Below are positions 35,537 to 44,333 of a stretch of DNA of 64,000 nt, piece by piece. The DNA comes from Shinella sp. PSBB067. GTDB lineage: Bacteria; Pseudomonadota; Alphaproteobacteria; Rhizobiales; Rhizobiaceae. Both the position numbers and the translations under genes were made by a program. Each line of letters opens with the position of its first letter. Position 1 is the stretch's first letter. The stretch covers positions 1 through 64,000 of the forward strand of contig NZ_CP069304.1 in NCBI RefSeq assembly GCF_016839145.1, read 5' to 3'. Under the pieces are notes generated by a model that had not been told where the DNA came from, made no database searches, and saw only the letters and a list, made by a program, of their open reading frames with translations.

Positions 35537-36268
35537 TCACTTTTTCGTCTTCGCGTCCGCCGGCTCGGCCAGCAGGGCGCGGTAGCGGCTCAGGCTTTCC
35601 TCGAGATGCGCGGAAAGCGCCTGCCTTGCCGCCTTGGCATCGCCCTGGGTGATCGCGGCGAGAATGGCGGCGTGTTCCCGGTTTATCTTCTTCAGATAGG
35701 CGTTGTAGGAGCGGCCGGACTGGCTGTGCTTGAGCACGAGATCGAAGTTGATCTCCCCCATGACGGCTTCCAGGAACCGCGGGAAATGCGGGTTGCGCGT
35801 CGCTTTGGCGATGGCGAGGTGGAATTCGAAATCGGCGCGCGCCTCGATCTCGGCGTCCCCGGTGTCGAGGTTCTCGATATGGTCGAAGGCGCGGGCGATC
35901 TCGGCCAGCGCTTCCGGCGTGCGGCGCTGGGCCGCAAGCGCCACGGACTGCATCTCCACGCCAAGCCGCAGTTCGAGGATCTGCATGGCCGAGCGGATGT
36001 CGTCGATCCGGCTGATCTCGAAGTTCAGCGTCCTTGCGTCCTTTTCCGTGACGTAGACGCCCGCGCCCTGCCGGGCGATCACGCGGCCGGCGACCTTGAG
36101 CGAGGTCAGCGCCTCGCGGATGACGGTACGGGAAACGCCGAACTCCTCGCAGAGCTGCGCACTCGACGGGATCTTCTCGCCCGGGGCGTACAGTCCGGAA
36201 TCGATGCGCTCGGCAAGCTTGGCGACGACGATTTCAGCGAGATTGCCGCGCTGCGTTATGACCGACAT
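35537..36268 (-). CDS. GntR/FadR-family transcriptional regulator
   Basis: A 243-residue regulator. The winged helix covers residues 1-75 (IPSSAQLCEEFGVSRTVIREAL) and an FCD domain follows with the metal-binding pattern DFEFHLAIAKATRNPHF. It starts 34 nt after the YdiJ-type gene and is read in the same direction, so it may be co-transcribed with it and control the divergent ydiJ/SDR promoters at 39354-39452. FadR-subfamily regulators often sense 2-hydroxy acids or sugar acids, which fits. Confidence 0.88.
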   Translation of the reverse strand: MSVITQRGNLAEIVVAKLAERIDSGLYAPGEKIPSSAQLCEEFGVSRTVIREALTSLKVAGRVIARQGAGVYVTEKDARTLNFEISRIDDIRSAMQILELRLGVEMQSVALAAQRRTPEALAEIARAFDHIENLDTGDAEIEARADFEFHLAIAKATRNPHFPRFLEAVMGEINFDLVLKHSQSGRSYNAYLKKINREHAAILAAITQGDAKAARQALSAHLEESLSRYRALLAEPADAKTKK

Positions 36269-36302
36269 TGCGATACCGCCCTTGCCTTAGACTTCTAATT
36301 TA

Positions 36303-39300
36303 TCACATATCATACGTCGCATCCCCGCCCAAGGGAAGTGCGCGGCCTTCCTGCAGCACGGCGCGGATCGCCTGGAGCGGATGGGCAAGCGTCCGTCCGT
36401 CCATCAGCCCGGCCTGCGACCGGCAGGAATAGCCCGTCGCCATCACCACGTCCGCCGGACCTGTGGCGGCCAGCGCGGGCTGCCAGCTCATCTTGTAGAG
36501 CGTTTCGGAAAGCGCGCGGTTGCGCACCTCGTGGCCGAAGGTGCCGGCCATGCCGCAGCAGCCGGTCTCCCCGACAGCAAGGTCCACGCCAAGCCTTTCG
36601 AAGACCGTCCGCCACTGGGCGAAAGCGGCCGGCGCGTTCGTGCGCTCCGTGCAGTGCGCCAGAAGCACATGCCGCCGCGGCCTTTTGCCTGATGGCAGCC
36701 GGTCGATCATGGCGGCAAGCCATTCCTGCGGCAGCAGGATGCGCGCGCGCATGCCGGTTCCGGCATATTCGCTGCGGAAGGCGAGCGTCATCGACGGGTC
36801 GATGCCCACCAGCGGCACGCCGGCCTCCGCCAGCCGGTCGAGCGCGGCGGCGGTGCGGCGGGCCGTCCTTTCGAAGGCCCGCAGGTAGCCGTGCACATGC
36901 AGCGCCTTGCCGTTGCGCAGCGCCGGCGCGACGAGCGGCGAAAGCCCGAGCAGCCGCGCCACCGCCACCGCGTCGAGCAGCACCTGCGGATCGAAGAATT
37001 CGGTAAAGGCATCCGGCACGAAGACGACGGCCCTTGCGCGCGCGGCGGCATCGAGTCGCTGCAGGCGAGCGGGCGTGGCGAGCGGCACCTCCAGCCGGGC
37101 AAGCGCCCGGCGCAGGGAGAGCGGCGGAAGGAGCGGCAGCGCGGTCAGCCCCGCACGGCGCATCGCGGCCCGGCCGGCGGCGGAGCCGGCGACGAGATTG
37201 TAGAGCGGGCGCATCCGCGCCATCAGCGGCAGGGTGGTTTCGATGGCGGCGACCAGCGGGTCCTTGAGCGGCCTGAGATAGCGCTGGTGGTAGAGCGCAA
37301 GGAACTTCGCCCGGAAGGCCGGCACGCTCACCTTCACCGGACATTGCCCGGCGCAGGCCTTGCAGGCAAGGCAACTGTCCATGGCCGCGCGCACCTCGTG
37401 GGAGAAGTCGTCGCGATTGGCGGGATTGAGGCTGTTCCACAGCCGCCGCGCCAAGCCTCCGGCGGGCCGGCGCGTGGCCTCGCGGCGCGGATCGACGCCC
37501 TTCTCGGCAAGCCGCCGCAGCCATTCGCGCATCAGCGAGGCGCGGCCCTTCGGCGACTGGCGCCGGTCGCGCGTCGCCTTGTAGGAGGGGCACATCAGCC
37601 CGTCGGCGTCGAAATCGAAGCAGGTGCCGTTGCCGTTGCAGTGGGCGGCGTTGTCGAAGGCGGCGCGGATGTCGTTGCCGATCTGCCGGTCGAGCGTGCC
37701 GCGCAGCGGGATGGCGTCGATCTTCGGCAACGCGCGGCCGGCCGGCGCGACGATCTTGCCGGGGTTGAGCTGGCCGAGCGGGTCGAATGCCGCCTTGATC
37801 TCCTGGAGTCGCGGATAGAGCGGCCCGAAGAACGCCGGCACATATTCCGAGCGCACGCCCTTGCCGTGCTCGCCCCACAGCACGCCGCCATATTTGCGCG
37901 TCAGCGCCACCACGGCGTCGCTGATCGTGCGCACCAGCGCCGCGTGCCCGGGCCGCGTGAGGTCGAGGGCCGGGCGCACATGCAGCACGCCGGCATCGAC
38001 ATGGCCGAACATGCCGTAGGAAAGGCCGTGCCCGTCGAGCAGGGCGCGAAACTCGCGGATATAGGCGGCGAGGTTTTCCGGCGGCACGGCGGTGTCCTCG
38101 ACGAAGGCGACGGGCCGCGTCGGCCCGTCCACATTGCCGAGCAGGCCGACGGCGCGCTTGCGCATGGTCCAGACCGCCTCGACATCCGCCTTGCCGCGGG
38201 TGATCGTGAATCCCTTGCGACCGGCAAAGGGGATGCGCTCCAGCGCCGCGGTGACGGCGTCCAGCTTTTCCGCCAGCGCCGCGGGCGTCTCGGCCAGCAC
38301 TTCGGCGATGTTGATGCCGTTGGCCGGACCGTCCGCGTCGTCGGGAAAGAAGGGCGCGATGCGCGGCCAGACGATGTCGCCCTTGGCAAGGCGCAGCACG
38401 GTCTCGTCGATCGTCTCGACCGAGGCGACGTTCAGCGCCACGAGATTGCGGGCGTCTTCCAGGGCGGCGTCGAAATCATCGTAGCGGATGTTGACGAGCG
38501 CCGCCTGCGCGGGCAGGGGCAGGAGATTGAGCTCCGCCTCCGCGATCATGGCCAGCGTGCCCTCCGAGCCGCAGAGCACCGCGTTGAGGTCGAAGAGGCC
38601 GTCGTCGCGTTGCAGGTGGGCGAGGTCGTAGCCGGTCATGAACCGGTTGAGCTTCGGGAAGATGCGCTCGATCTCGGCGCGCTCGTCGGTGGCGATGCGG
38701 GCGAGGGTGCGGTGGATGTCGCCGATCCGGTCGCCCCGCGCCTGGAGCGCCCGCAATTCCTCCGCGCCCACCGGCCGGGAGAGGAAGTCGGTGCCGTCGG
38801 CAAGCACCACGCGCAGGCCGAGCACATGGTTGCTCGTCTTGCCGTAGAGGCAGGAGCCCTGGCCGCAGGCATCCGTCGCGATCATGCCGCCGATCGTCGC
38901 GCGGTTGGAAGTCGAAAGCTCCGGCGCGAAGAACAGGCCGTGCGGCGCGAGCGCCCTGTTTAACTGGTCCTTGACGACACCCGCCTCCACCCGCGCGATG
39001 CGGCGCACGGGATCGATGTCGAGGATGCGGTTCATGTGCCGCGAGCAGTCGACGACGATGCCCGATGTCAGCGACTGGCCGTTTGTGCCGGTTCCTCCGC
39101 CGCGCGGGGCGATGGTGACATCGGTAAATTCCGGCCGGGCGAGGGCGCTTGCGATGTGCTTCAGGTCGCCGGCGTCCCGTGGAAAGACGATGGCTTCCGG
39201 CTCGACCTGGTAGATGGAATTGTCCGTGGCGAAGACCGTGCGCTCCGCCGCCGAACGGCCGATGTCTCCCGCAAAGCCGGCGCCTGCGAGATAGGACAGG

Positions 39301-39353
39301 AACGCCTCGCCCGGTGACGGTTTGCGGGGTGCGGCTCCAAGGCGAGGGATCAT
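36303..39353 (-). CDS. ydiJ: FAD-binding/Fe-S D-2-hydroxyacid dehydrogenase, YdiJ type
   Basis: A 1016-residue fused protein, the same length as E. coli YdiJ (1018). In order it shows an N-terminal PCMH-type FAD domain (APRGGGTGTNGQSL near residue 80), an FAD-oxidase C-terminal domain (FGHVDAGVLHVRP near 455), a four-Cys Fe-S motif (ACLACKACAGQCPVKV near 658) and a C-terminal Cys-rich CCG domain (ETGCCGMAGTFGHE near 928). YdiJ-type enzymes oxidise D-2-hydroxy acids such as D-2-hydroxyglutarate or D-lactate and pass electrons to the membrane chain. It diverges from two SDR genes across an operator-like palindrome. Confidence 0.9.
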   Translation of the reverse strand: MIPRLGAAPRKPSPGEAFLSYLAGAGFAGDIGRSAAERTVFATDNSIYQVEPEAIVFPRDAGDLKHIASALARPEFTDVTIAPRGGGTGTNGQSLTSGIVVDCSRHMNRILDIDPVRRIARVEAGVVKDQLNRALAPHGLFFAPELSTSNRATIGGMIATDACGQGSCLYGKTSNHVLGLRVVLADGTDFLSRPVGAEELRALQARGDRIGDIHRTLARIATDERAEIERIFPKLNRFMTGYDLAHLQRDDGLFDLNAVLCGSEGTLAMIAEAELNLLPLPAQAALVNIRYDDFDAALEDARNLVALNVASVETIDETVLRLAKGDIVWPRIAPFFPDDADGPANGINIAEVLAETPAALAEKLDAVTAALERIPFAGRKGFTITRGKADVEAVWTMRKRAVGLLGNVDGPTRPVAFVEDTAVPPENLAAYIREFRALLDGHGLSYGMFGHVDAGVLHVRPALDLTRPGHAALVRTISDAVVALTRKYGGVLWGEHGKGVRSEYVPAFFGPLYPRLQEIKAAFDPLGQLNPGKIVAPAGRALPKIDAIPLRGTLDRQIGNDIRAAFDNAAHCNGNGTCFDFDADGLMCPSYKATRDRRQSPKGRASLMREWLRRLAEKGVDPRREATRRPAGGLARRLWNSLNPANRDDFSHEVRAAMDSCLACKACAGQCPVKVSVPAFRAKFLALYHQRYLRPLKDPLVAAIETTLPLMARMRPLYNLVAGSAAGRAAMRRAGLTALPLLPPLSLRRALARLEVPLATPARLQRLDAAARARAVVFVPDAFTEFFDPQVLLDAVAVARLLGLSPLVAPALRNGKALHVHGYLRAFERTARRTAAALDRLAEAGVPLVGIDPSMTLAFRSEYAGTGMRARILLPQEWLAAMIDRLPSGKRPRRHVLLAHCTERTNAPAAFAQWRTVFERLGVDLAVGETGCCGMAGTFGHEVRNRALSETLYKMSWQPALAATGPADVVMATGYSCRSQAGLMDGRTLAHPLQAIRAVLQEGRALPLGGDATYDM

Positions 39354-39390
39354 GTCGGCGTCCGGGAAAGGGGCTTGTGCTTCCTATAAG

Positions 39391-39416
39391 TTGGCATATA
39401 AGTGATAACATGCCAA
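39391..39416. promoter_or_regulatory. Operator candidate TTGGCAT-N12-ATGCCAA
   Basis: A perfect 7-bp-arm inverted repeat lies in the AT-richer 99-nt region between the divergent ydiJ and SDR genes. The position, 38 nt upstream of the ydiJ start and 37 nt before the SDR start, suits control of both promoters. The FadR-type regulator encoded at 35537-36268 is the likely ligand-responsive binder (inference). Confidence 0.5.
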
Positions 39417-39452
39417 TATGACGGCGCAACCCACTATCGCGAGGTCGGAAAC

Positions 39453-40202
39453 GTGAAGAACCAGTCTGTTGTCATCGTCGGCGGCGCCTCGGGCCTCGGA
39501 CTTGCGACCGCCCGGTTGGTGATCGCGCAGGGCGCGACGAAGATCGGACTCATCGACCGCAACGAGGCGCTGCTCGCGTCGTCCGCGGCGGCGCTGGAGG
39601 CACTTGGCGCCGAGGTCGCGACCGCCGTCGCCGACATTTCCCGCGCGGATACGGCCCATGGCGGCTTCGAGGCGGTCGCAGCCCGGCTCGGCCGCATCCA
39701 TGCGCTGGTCAACAGCGCGGCGATCTATCCGCGCAAGCCCATCCTGGAGATCACCGACGAGGACTGGGACCTGGAGAACGCCATCAACGTGAAGGGCACC
39801 TATCACATGATGGTCGCGGCCGTGCGCCACATGCGCCAGTTCGTCAACGCGCCCGCGGTGACCGGGCGCATCGTCAACGTCACCTCCGTCGATGCCTTCA
39901 AGGCGCATCCGCAGAACGCGCACTATGCCGCCACCAAGGCCGCCGTCGTCAGCCTCACCAAGTCCTTCGCGCAGGAATGCGCCGCAGACCAGATCCTGGT
40001 GAATTCCGTGGCGCCCGCCGGCTTTGCCACCGACCGGGCCAAGGAACTCGGCTTCCTGCCGGAGCTTGCCAAAGCCAGCGCGCTCGGCCGCGCCGCCGAG
40101 CCCGCCGAAATGGCCGAATGGATCGTCATGATGGCCTCGAGCCGCAACACCTATGCCACGGGCGAGAACGTCGTGATCAGCGGAGGCTACATCTATGTCT
40201 AA
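39453..40202 (+). CDS. Short-chain dehydrogenase/reductase
   Basis: A 249-residue classical SDR with GGASGLG near residues 9-15, VNSAA, the serine in VTSVDAF and an intact YAATK. The GTG start at 39453 has GAGGTCGGAAAC upstream. An earlier in-frame GTG at 39402 lies inside the palindrome and is less likely. It is the first gene of a rightward operon overlapping a second SDR gene by 8 bp. Confidence 0.85.
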   Translation: MKNQSVVIVGGASGLGLATARLVIAQGATKIGLIDRNEALLASSAAALEALGAEVATAVADISRADTAHGGFEAVAARLGRIHALVNSAAIYPRKPILEITDEDWDLENAINVKGTYHMMVAAVRHMRQFVNAPAVTGRIVNVTSVDAFKAHPQNAHYAATKAAVVSLTKSFAQECAADQILVNSVAPAGFATDRAKELGFLPELAKASALGRAAEPAEMAEWIVMMASSRNTYATGENVVISGGYIYV

Positions 40203-40938
40203 CGCCTGCCGCATCGCCGTCGTCACCGGCGCGACCAGCGGGATCGGCAGGGCCATCGTTCCGGCCCTGCGCGCCCTCGGCCTCACGGTCTACGCCATCG
40301 GCCGCAACGAGGCGCAGCTTGCCGACCTCGCCGGCGCGAGCGGCGCGATCCCCGTGCAGGCCGATGTGCGCGACACCGCGCGCATCGCCGAGGTGCTGGC
40401 CGGCGTCGAGGTGGACATCCTCGTCAACAATGCCGGCATCCTGTCGACCCGCGCCGCCTTCCAGGACATCGATCCGGCCGAGATCGACGCGATGATCGAC
40501 GTCAATCTCAAGGCGCCGCTGCATCTGACGCGCGTCGTGCTGCCGGGCATGGTGGCGCGCCGGCGCGGCCATCTCATCTATATCGGCTCCAGCGGCGGAC
40601 AGGCGCCGTATCCGAACATGGGCGCCTACGGCGCGTCGAAGGCGGGCCTCAGCCTGTTCTGCGACAACCTGCGCTGCGACCTGCTCGGCACCAGCGTGCG
40701 GGTCACCGAGATCGTTCCCGGCCGCGTCCAGACGGACCTTTACAGGACGTCCATCGCCGACAACCAGGCACAGGCCGTGCTCTATGACGGCTACCGGCCG
40801 ATCCAGCCCGAGCACATCGCCCGCATCGTCAACGACGTGATCGCGCTGCCCGTCCATGTGGATGTCGCGCGCGTCGAGGTTTTCCCGACCGACCAGGCGA
40901 CCGGCGGCGGCACGATGGTGAAGTTCGAGGCGACGTGA
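40195..40938 (+). CDS. Short-chain dehydrogenase/reductase
   Basis: A 247-residue classical SDR of the YdfG/serine-3-dehydrogenase type. It has TGATSGIG near residues 11-18, NNAGI near 79, serine in IGSSGGQ, YGASK, and the characteristic [13 protein letters not shown]. This subgroup oxidises 3-hydroxy acids such as serine and 3-hydroxyisobutyrate in E. coli YdfG (family knowledge). The ATG overlaps the preceding SDR stop by 8 bp, with GGAGG 10 nt upstream. Confidence 0.88.
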   Translation: MSNACRIAVVTGATSGIGRAIVPALRALGLTVYAIGRNEAQLADLAGASGAIPVQADVRDTARIAEVLAGVEVDILVNNAGILSTRAAFQDIDPAEIDAMIDVNLKAPLHLTRVVLPGMVARRRGHLIYIGSSGGQAPYPNMGAYGASKAGLSLFCDNLRCDLLGTSVRVTEIVPGRVQTDLYRTSIADNQAQAVLYDGYRPIQPEHIARIVNDVIALPVHVDVARVEVFPTDQATGGGTMVKFEAT

Positions 40939-40970
40939 CGTCGCGCGCGCGGCAGCCCTGGAGAAGGAAA

Positions 40971-41156
40971 ATGACCGACAGGCAGGAAGACGGCGGGCGG
41001 CCGGACCTCGTGCGCAACTATCGCCCCGTTGCGATCCGTTCCGTGGTCGCCGCCCATGCGATGATCGTGGGGGCGCGACCCGGCGTGCCGCCCGTGCCGG
41101 AGGCAAGTCCTGCATCTCCGCCCGGCTTTCACGGCGCGGCGGAGGACGAGCAGTGA
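40971..41156 (+). CDS. Small hypothetical protein (61 residues)
   Basis: A short open frame starting at ATG 40971 with a strong GGAGAAGGAAA ribosome site; its stop overlaps the GTG start of the ProC-like gene by 4 bp. The product is hydrophilic at the ends with a small Ala/Val stretch (VAAHAMIVGA) and a Pro-rich tail. No family is recognised. The ribosome site and coupling support translation; a leader role for the next gene is an alternative. Confidence 0.5.
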   Translation: MTDRQEDGGRPDLVRNYRPVAIRSVVAAHAMIVGARPGVPPVPEASPASPPGFHGAAEDEQ

Positions 41157-41950
41157 CGCAGGCGGCAAGATCCCGGCTGGGCTTCATCGGCACCGGCACC
41201 ATCACCGAGGCCATCGTCACGGGCATTCTGGCCGGCGGGCAGGACGGGCCGGACATCGTTCTGTCTCCCCGGTCCGCCGCAAGGGCGGCGCGCCTTGCGG
41301 ATCTCTCGCCGCGCGTTCGCGTCGCAGGGGACAACCAGGCGGTGGCGGATGCCGCCGGCATCCTCTTCCTGGCGATCCGGCCGGATGTCGCCGAAGCGGT
41401 GGTCCGCGGCCTCCGGTTCCGGCCGGGACAACTGGTCGTCAGCCTGGTGTCGACGGTCGATCATGACACGCTGCGCGCCTGGATCGGCGGCGGGGTTGAC
41501 ATCGTGCGGGCCGTTCCGCTGCCCTTCGTCGCCACCCGGAGCGGCGTGACGACAGTCTTCCCGCCGAACGGCACGGTCGAAGCGCTCTTTTCGCAGCTTG
41601 GCACGGCGGTTCCCTGCAGCACGATCGACGAGTTCGATCTGCTCGCCGCGGCCAGTGCGCTGATGGGGTCCTTCTTCGGGATCATGGGCCATGTCGTCGG
41701 CTGGCTGAAGGAAGGGGGACTGCCGGAGGACGGCGCGCGCGCCTATCTCGCGCAGCATTTCTACAGCCTTTCGCTGGTCGCCTTGCGAAATCCATCCGTC
41801 CCGCTGGAGGACCTGCGTCGCGAATATTCGACGAGCGGGGGCCTCAACGAGCAGATGTTCGCCGTGTTCGGCAGGAACGGCGGCCTCGATGCCCTGACGC
41901 TGGCGCTCGACGGCGTGCTGGAGCGGCTGCGCGCGCTTCGGCGGATTTAG
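41153..41950 (+). CDS. Pyrroline-5-carboxylate reductase-like protein (ProC family)
   Basis: A 265-residue Rossmann protein with GFIGTGTITEAIVTGIL at the N-terminus, LAIRPDVAEAV, and the C-terminal helical domain with STSGGLNEQMF where true ProC has a TSPGGTT-type motif. The changed motif suggests reduction of a different cyclic imine or amino acid. Start GTG 41153 overlaps the small gene by 4 bp. It ends before a bidirectional terminator. Confidence 0.82.
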   Translation: MTQAARSRLGFIGTGTITEAIVTGILAGGQDGPDIVLSPRSAARAARLADLSPRVRVAGDNQAVADAAGILFLAIRPDVAEAVVRGLRFRPGQLVVSLVSTVDHDTLRAWIGGGVDIVRAVPLPFVATRSGVTTVFPPNGTVEALFSQLGTAVPCSTIDEFDLLAAASALMGSFFGIMGHVVGWLKEGGLPEDGARAYLAQHFYSLSLVALRNPSVPLEDLRREYSTSGGLNEQMFAVFGRNGGLDALTLALDGVLERLRALRRI

Positions 41951-41959
41951 GCGACGGGT

Positions 41960-41992
41960 GACCGGAGCGGCGCGAGGCGCCCCGCTCCGGTC
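41960..41992. terminator. Bidirectional rho-independent-type terminator
   Basis: The 11-bp arms GACCGGAGCGG (41960-41970) and CCGCTCCGGTC (41982-41992) enclose a loop able to extend the stem with a 2-nt bulge. CTTTCCTT follows on the + side. It lies between the convergent ProC-like and aldehyde dehydrogenase genes, as expected for a shared terminator. Confidence 0.75.
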
Positions 41993-42008
41993 CTTTCCTT
42001 GCGCGTCC

Positions 42009-43514
42009 CTAGTCCAGATTCACCCAGACCGATTTCGTCTGCGTGTACTGCGTCAGGGCTTCCAGGCATTTGTCGCGGCCGTTGCCGGTCTGCTTGTAGC
42101 CGCCCCAGATCGAGGTCATGTCGCCGTGGTCGAAGCAGTTGACCCAGACGACGCCGGCCTCGATGTCGCGGGCGAAGCGGTGCGCCTTGGAAATGTCGCG
42201 GGTCCAGACGGAGGCGGCGAGGCCATAGATGGAATCGTTGGCGATCTCGATGGCGTGGTCGATGCCCTCCACCGGGATGATCGCGGCGACCGGGCCGAAG
42301 ATCTCCTCGCGGGCGATGCGCATGCCGTTGTTGACACCTGTAAACAGGGTCGGCTCGACGAAGGCGCCTTTCGGGGATGAGGCGAGCGTGCCGCCGCCGA
42401 AGCGCAGCGCCGCCCCTTCCTTGCGGCCGATGTCGATATAGTTCAGCACCCGCTGCTGGTGCGAGGCGGTGACGAGCGGGCCGATGGTCGTTGCGGGATC
42501 GAGCGGATCGCCGAGCACGAAGTTTTCCCGCGTGCGGGCCGCGAAGCGCTCGACGAAATCGTCGTGGATGCGTTTTTCCACGAGGATGCGCGAGCCCGCA
42601 TTGCAGACCTCGCCCTGGTTGCCGTAGATGCCGTTGACGGCATAGGTGACGGCGGTGTCGAGGTCGTCGTAGTCGCCGAGGACGATCTGCGGGGTCTTGC
42701 CGCCGCACTCGGTCGAGACGCGCTTCATGTTCGACTGGCCGGCATAGATCATCAGCAGCTTGCCGACCTCGGTGGAGCCGGTGAAGCCGATCTTGTCGAC
42801 GTCGTTGTGCAGCGCCAGCGCCTTGCCGGCTTCCTCGCCGAGACCGTGCACCACGTTGAAGACGCCCGCCGGGCCGCCCGCCTCGATGAAGAGTTCTGCG
42901 AGCAGGTTGGCCGAGAGCGGCGATTGCTCGGCCGGTTTCAGGACGACGGAATTGCCGGTGGCGAGCGCCGGGCCGAGCTTCCAGGCGGCCATCATCAGGG
43001 GATAGTTCCACGGCACGATGAGGCCGACGACGCCGAGCGGCTGGCGCAGGATGTAGTGCAGGGCATTGGCCGCCGTCGCCGTCACCGCGCCCTCGATCTT
43101 GTCGATCGTCTCGGCGAAGAATTTCAGCGACGTGACGGCGCCGGGAATGTCGATGTTCATCATGTCCATGACCGGCTTGCCCATGTCGAGGCTGTCGAGC
43201 ACGGCGAATTCCTCCGCATGTGCCTCGATGAGGGCGGAGAATTTCTCCAGCACGGCCATGCGGGCGCGCGGGTCCATGCGCGACCAGGCGCCGGAGCGGT
43301 AGGCCTTGCGGGCGGCGGCGACGGCGCGGTCGATCTCCGCCGCCCCGCCGCGCGCCACCTCGGCGATGGTCGCCCCGGTCGCCGGATTGATCGTCGGATA
43401 GGTCCGGCCGTCGGCGGAGGCGACATAGGCTCCGTCGATGAAGTGCTGCGTGCGGAATTTGAGGCCGCTTGCCTTGCTGCGCCAGAAATCGAGCGTGTAG
43501 GTCGAGGCATCCAT
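42009..43514 (-). CDS. NAD(P)-dependent aldehyde dehydrogenase
   Basis: A 501-residue ALDH. The oxyanion Asn170 (PWNYPL), GFTGSTEVGK near 243-252, the general base Glu269 (TECGGK) and the nucleophile Cys304 (GEVCNAGSR) are all present. The sequence is of the betaine/gamma-aminobutyraldehyde type. ATG 43514 has AAGGGAGAAC upstream. As the last gene of the polyamine-type transporter operon it probably oxidises an aminoaldehyde formed from the imported amine. Confidence 0.9.
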   Translation of the reverse strand: MDASTYTLDFWRSKASGLKFRTQHFIDGAYVASADGRTYPTINPATGATIAEVARGGAAEIDRAVAAARKAYRSGAWSRMDPRARMAVLEKFSALIEAHAEEFAVLDSLDMGKPVMDMMNIDIPGAVTSLKFFAETIDKIEGAVTATAANALHYILRQPLGVVGLIVPWNYPLMMAAWKLGPALATGNSVVLKPAEQSPLSANLLAELFIEAGGPAGVFNVVHGLGEEAGKALALHNDVDKIGFTGSTEVGKLLMIYAGQSNMKRVSTECGGKTPQIVLGDYDDLDTAVTYAVNGIYGNQGEVCNAGSRILVEKRIHDDFVERFAARTRENFVLGDPLDPATTIGPLVTASHQQRVLNYIDIGRKEGAALRFGGGTLASSPKGAFVEPTLFTGVNNGMRIAREEIFGPVAAIIPVEGIDHAIEIANDSIYGLAASVWTRDISKAHRFARDIEAGVVWVNCFDHGDMTSIWGGYKQTGNGRDKCLEALTQYTQTKSVWVNLD

Positions 43515-43535
43515 GCTTGTTCTCCCTTCCATGGA

Positions 43536-44324
43536 TCAGGATTGGTCGCGGTCGCGCAGGAGCGTGACCGAGAGGACGATGAGGACGAAGGACACGGCGA
43601 CGATCACCGTGCCGATGGCGTTGATTTCCGGCGTGATGCCGCGCCGGAGCGTCGAATAGATGTAGATCGGCAGCGTCACCTCGCGGCCCGTCAGGAAATA
43701 GGTGACGGGGATTTCGTCGAAGGACAGCGTGAAGCAGAGCAGCGCCGAGCCGAGGATGGCGCTGCGGATGCCCGGCAGCGTGACGTGGCGGAAGGTCTCG
43801 AAGGGCGTCGCGCCGAGATCGGCGGAGGCTTCGAACTGGCGGCGGTTGATCTTGGCGAGCCGCGCCATGACCTGCGAGACGACGACGCCGAGCAGCGCGG
43901 TCGCATGGCCGATCACCACCGCCGTCAGGCTCTGCGGAATGCCGATCTGCTTGTAGAAGTTCAGCATGGCGATGCCGGTGACGATGCCGGGCAGGCTGAG
44001 GGGCAGGAGGATGACGTTCTGGAACAGCCGCTTGCCGGGAAAGTCGTAGCGGTCGAGCGCGAGCGCCGCCGTCACGCCGATGACGACGGAGAGCGCCGTC
44101 GCGAAGAGCGCGACCCACAGGCTGTTGGCGAGCGCCCGCAGCATTTGGCCGTTGGCGAGGAAGGCCTCGTACCAGTGCAGCGTGAAGCCGGAAAGCGGGA
44201 AGGACGTCACCTTGCTGTCGTTGAAGGAGAACATCACGAGGATGACGATCGGCAGGTAGAGGAAGGCGAGCACGCCGAGGCTGACGCCCACCATGCCCTT
44301 CTGCCACCATCTCAAGCGCAGCAT
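43536..44324 (-). CDS. Polyamine-type ABC transporter permease (PotC/PotI-like)
   Basis: A 262-residue permease with about six membrane helices. The N-terminal segment FLYLPIVILVMFSFNDSKV is typical of PotC/YdcV. The EAA loop EASADLGATPFETFRHVTLPGI couples to the ATPase. The start ATG 44324 has AGGAGG upstream, 9 nt after the PotB-type stop. Confidence 0.9.
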   Translation of the reverse strand: MLRLRWWQKGMVGVSLGVLAFLYLPIVILVMFSFNDSKVTSFPLSGFTLHWYEAFLANGQMLRALANSLWVALFATALSVVIGVTAALALDRYDFPGKRLFQNVILLPLSLPGIVTGIAMLNFYKQIGIPQSLTAVVIGHATALLGVVVSQVMARLAKINRRQFEASADLGATPFETFRHVTLPGIRSAILGSALLCFTLSFDEIPVTYFLTGREVTLPIYIYSTLRRGITPEINAIGTVIVAVSFVLIVLSVTLLRDRDQS

Positions 44325-44333
44325 GGCGGCCTC

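Noticed and set aside
36891..38963. 690-codon open frame antisense to the YdiJ-type gene
   Set aside because: The YdiJ reading has all domains; the antisense product is low-complexity.
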